Below, in pieces: positions 61,598-64,000 of a stretch of DNA of 64,000 bases (positions within the stretch are counted from its first letter, which is position 1; every line of letters begins with the position of its first letter). Source of the DNA: Terrimesophilobacter bigeumensis (lineage in GTDB: Bacteria; Actinomycetota; Actinomycetes; Actinomycetales; Microbacteriaceae); contig NZ_BAABAE010000003.1 in the NCBI RefSeq assembly GCF_039537265.1, positions 248,001 to 312,000 of the forward strand, in the 5' to 3' direction. Under the pieces are notes generated by a model. It was not told the origin of the DNA. It saw only the letters and a list, made by a program, of their open reading frames with translations, and did not search any database. The translations under genes were made by a program, and so were the position numbers.

Positions 61598-62998
61598 CTA
61601 AGGAGCCGAAGGTGCAACAGCTGTCGGCCGTAGTCCCGCCAGCACCTCATTCAGCGCCTCCGTGCTTGAGGGATGCGTCCAGATCCCGTCGCGCAGGTTG
61701 GTCGCGGTCACGCCCGCGCGCATGGCCAGGGCCAGCAGGTTGATGACCTCCTGCGCATCGATCGAGAACACGGTCGCCCCGAGGATCAGGTCGGTGTGCG
61801 GGTCGACCAGCACCTTGATCAGCCCGTGCGTGTCACCGACGATCTTCGGCCGCGGCATCGCGGCGATGTCAGCGATGCGCTTCGAGGCGACCAGGACATC
61901 CCGACCGCTCTCGCGCGCCTGTGTCTCGTTCATCCCGACCCTGGCCAGCGGCGGGGTGAGGAAGACGGTGCTGGGAACCGCGACGCGGTCAGCCCTCGAG
62001 CGTTGACCGTTGCCGGCGAGCTGGTCCAGGACGATCCGGTGGTCGTCGAGCGAGATGTAGGTGAACTGCGGTCCGCCGTTGATGTCGCCGACCGCGAAGA
62101 CCCCCGGCACCGAGGTCTGCAACCGATCGTCCACCACGACGAAACCGCGATCATCGACCGCGATGCCCGCCGCCTCCAGGTCGAGCCCGTCGGTGGTCGG
62201 CTTACGGCCCGTCGCGACGAGCACGGCATCCACGGTGAGCCTCCGGATGTCGTCGGCGGTCGCGACGACGACGGTCGCCGCATCCGGCTCGTCCTCGATC
62301 CGCTCGACATCGGCGTCGAGCACGAACTCGACTCCGGACTCCTCCAGGAGCGCCTGCACGGTATCCGCCACATCGCGGTCCTCGTGCCGCATCAGGCGTT
62401 CACCGTGGTCGACGACGGTCACCTGTGAACCGAAGTGGGCGAACATGCCCGCGAACTCGAGCCCGACATAGCCGCCGCCGACGATCAGCAGCCGCTCCGG
62501 CAGCGGCTCGACGTGCTGGATGGTCGTCGAGTCGTACACGCGGGCGCTCTCGGATGCCCCGGCGATCGCCGGCGTTGCGGGCACGGTTCCCGTGTTGATC
62601 ACGATCGAGCCGGCCCGGATGTGCAGCAGGTCGGACCCCGCAGTCACCTCCACCTCGTGCGGACCGACAAACCGTGCGCGGCCGTCGATGAGGGTGACGG
62701 CGTCGACGTCGGCGAGCATGGCGTGGTTGCGGGCGCGCAGCCTGGCCGTGAGGTCATCGCGCCCGGCCACGGCATCCGTGAACCAGGTCTGCGGGTCGTC
62801 ACCCGGGCGGCGCTCGGCGGCGCTGTGCACGAGGTCCTTGGTCGGCACGCAGGCGATGTTGATGCAACCGCCGCCGTACATCGACTCGGACTGTTCGACC
62901 AGAGCAATCGTGCGCCCCTGTCGACCGAGCGCACCGGCGAGGGTCTTGCCGCCCTTGCCCCAGCCGATGACCAGCACTTCGACCTCGATGTCTGCCAT
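61598..62998 (-). CDS. RclA-like pyridine nucleotide-disulfide oxidoreductase
   Basis: Flavoprotein of 466 residues. FAD-binding VLVIGWGKGGKTLAGALGRQG, then YGGGCINIACVPTKDLVHSA with the redox pair C45 and C50, and NAD(P)-binding LLIVGGGYVGLEFAGMFAHFG. VFAVGDINGGPQFTY and the C-terminal THPSSTEALNEVL provide the catalytic His. The WGKGGKT entry and CINIACVPTK are closest to RclA, linked to reactive-chlorine resistance and Cu reduction in E. coli, rather than mercuric reductase. The ATG (62996-62998) has CGGAGG before it. The longer upstream frame is not supported. Confidence 0.88.
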   Translation of the reverse strand: MADIEVEVLVIGWGKGGKTLAGALGRQGRTIALVEQSESMYGGGCINIACVPTKDLVHSAAERRPGDDPQTWFTDAVAGRDDLTARLRARNHAMLADVDAVTLIDGRARFVGPHEVEVTAGSDLLHIRAGSIVINTGTVPATPAIAGASESARVYDSTTIQHVEPLPERLLIVGGGYVGLEFAGMFAHFGSQVTVVDHGERLMRHEDRDVADTVQALLEESGVEFVLDADVERIEDEPDAATVVVATADDIRRLTVDAVLVATGRKPTTDGLDLEAAGIAVDDRGFVVVDDRLQTSVPGVFAVGDINGGPQFTYISLDDHRIVLDQLAGNGQRSRADRVAVPSTVFLTPPLARVGMNETQARESGRDVLVASKRIADIAAMPRPKIVGDTHGLIKVLVDPHTDLILGATVFSIDAQEVINLLALAMRAGVTATNLRDGIWTHPSSTEALNEVLAGLRPTAVAPSAP

Positions 62999-63277
62999 GA
63001 CGCACCTCCGATCGGTCAAGCCTACGAGGGAATTTTCGTCACCGGATGGGCCTTCGCTGCTCTGTTCCGCGCGCCCGGGGGACGGTATGGCGAATAAGCG
63101 CGCAAGCATCCGCCGCATCCGGTCGGTTTCGACACCGAACCGTGTCGGTCGCGGCGATTCCTGCACCGAGTGCAGGAGTAGGCTGCGGATACCGGCGTGT
63201 CGACGAGGTGCGCGTTCGACGAACTCTTCGCCTCGGTACGCCGAGGCACCATTCACCAGGAGAAGAGAAGGTCAGAA

Positions 63278-64000
63278 ATGCGCACGAAGTACGCGCTGCC
63301 GGCGATCGTCGCCGCTGCAGCACTTTTGCTCACCGGTTGTGTGGACAACAGCACCGACACCCCCGGTACCGGAGGCGACACCCCAGCGGTCGGAGTCGAC
63401 GAAGCGGCGGTCGCGCTGCTCCCCGACGACATCAAGGCCTCCGGCAAGCTCGTCATCGGCATCGACCCGACGTATGCGCCGAACGAGTACAAGGATGACG
63501 CCGGCAACCCGATCGGCTGGGACGTCGACCTGGGCAACGCCATGGCGGCCAAGCTCGGCCTTACGCCCGACTACCAGATCTCGAGCTTCGACAAGATCAT
63601 CCCGAGCATCACCGGTGGCACCTACGACATCGGACTCTCCTCGTTCACCGACAACGAGGAGCGGGAGAAGAGCGTCGACTTCGTCAACTACTACCAGGCC
63701 GGCATCCAGTGGGCGCAGCAGATCGGCAAGACGGTCGACCAGGCGAACGCCTGCGGCCTGACCGTCGCAGTGCAGGCGACCACCTATGAGGAGACCGACG
63801 AGCTGCCCGCCAAGTCGAAGGCGTGCACGGATGCCGGAAAGGCAGCCATCACGATCCTCAAGTTCGACAAGCAGGACGAGGCCAGCAACGCGCTCGCCCT
63901 CGGCCGCGCCGACGCCATGACCGCGGACTCGCCCATCACGCAGTACGCGGTGTCGCAGCTCAGCGACAAGATCGAGTTGGCTGGAGACGCGTTCGACGTC
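63278..64000 (+). CDS. Amino-acid ABC transporter substrate-binding lipoprotein (cut by window edge)
   Basis: SBP_bac_3-type receptor; 241 codons are in the window and the end is missing. Signal peptide with lipobox LLTGC (about residue 21). The mature part has LVIGIDPTYAPNEYKDDAGNPIGWDVDLGNAMAAKLGL, FDKIIPSITGGTYDIGLSSFTDNEEREKSVDFVNYY and ALALGRADAMTADSPITQYAV: amino-acid-binding protein landmarks. AGGAGAAGAGAAGG precedes the ATG. Permease and ATPase genes probably follow beyond the window. Confidence 0.92.
   Translation, partial: MRTKYALPAIVAAAALLLTGCVDNSTDTPGTGGDTPAVGVDEAAVALLPDDIKASGKLVIGIDPTYAPNEYKDDAGNPIGWDVDLGNAMAAKLGLTPDYQISSFDKIIPSITGGTYDIGLSSFTDNEEREKSVDFVNYYQAGIQWAQQIGKTVDQANACGLTVAVQATTYEETDELPAKSKACTDAGKAAITILKFDKQDEASNALALGRADAMTADSPITQYAVSQLSDKIELAGDAFDV

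Overview
This window is chromosomal DNA of a high-GC actinobacterium, most likely a member of the Microbacteriaceae (Micrococcales). The evidence is the GC-rich third codon positions, the sdhCDAB, mscL-fmdB-5-FCL-galU-rimJ-GlpR/SepX and DUF222-HNH gene sets, a DtxR-type iron box, and many genes that start 6 or 7 bases after a TANNNT box, which is the leaderless arrangement common in actinobacteria. I see no rRNA, CRISPR array, insertion sequence or complete prophage. There is one tRNA gene, Ala(CGC). Layout: 1-4150 holds trpS (cut by the window edge), exonuclease III, a YihY membrane protein and a sigma factor fused to a membrane zinc-binding part. 4150-7616 is the succinate dehydrogenase operon, divergent from manC. 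8989-21555 is a large nucleoside block: a BMP-type ABC importer, a CynX-like MFS gene, cytidine deaminase and pyrimidine-nucleoside phosphorylase, then a nucleoside hydrolase, a divergent SAH-hydrolase relative, an IclR regulator and adenosine deaminase around a shared operator. 21635-25849 holds envelope genes (a Pro-rich secreted protein, an NlpC/P60 protein behind a possible c-di-AMP riboswitch, a coiled-coil membrane protein) and a DUF222-HNH protein. 26047-29808 encodes a very large helicase-like protein whose ATPase motifs are degenerate. 30120-34164 is the mscL to GlpR/SepX block. 34235-36025 holds the tRNA and a divergent RimK / retropepsin-like pair. 36048-40462 holds a MarR-protoglobin pair, a Fpg/Nei glycosylase, an MFS transporter and a DUF4333 lipoprotein. 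40530-45327 is an iron-siderophore uptake operon under a DtxR/IdeR-like box. 45377-55096 is mixed metabolic and membrane genes. 55446-59055 is the ribonucleotide reductase operon, with NrdR boxes and DnaA-box-like sites upstream. 59140-61359 is a lower-GC insert of poorly known genes. The window ends with an RclA-like flavoprotein and a partial amino-acid-binding lipoprotein. How the genes work together: the 9-21.5 kb block imports nucleosides and breaks them down to bases, ribose derivatives and inosine. The 40.5-45.3 kb block binds, imports and reduces ferric siderophores. The nrd block makes deoxynucleotides. The most unusual points are: (1) the CxxC tail expected at the end of NrdA lies in a separate 22-24 codon ORF overlapping the nrdA stop; (2) NrdB has Phe at the tyrosyl-radical site and a Glu first metal ligand, as in Mn/Fe class Ic enzymes; (3) a sigma factor carries its own zinc/membrane module; (4) the giant helicase-like protein has lost the Walker A lysine; (5) a MarR regulator with a four-Cys tail is paired with a protoglobin; (6) two families of intergenic palindromic repeats are present.
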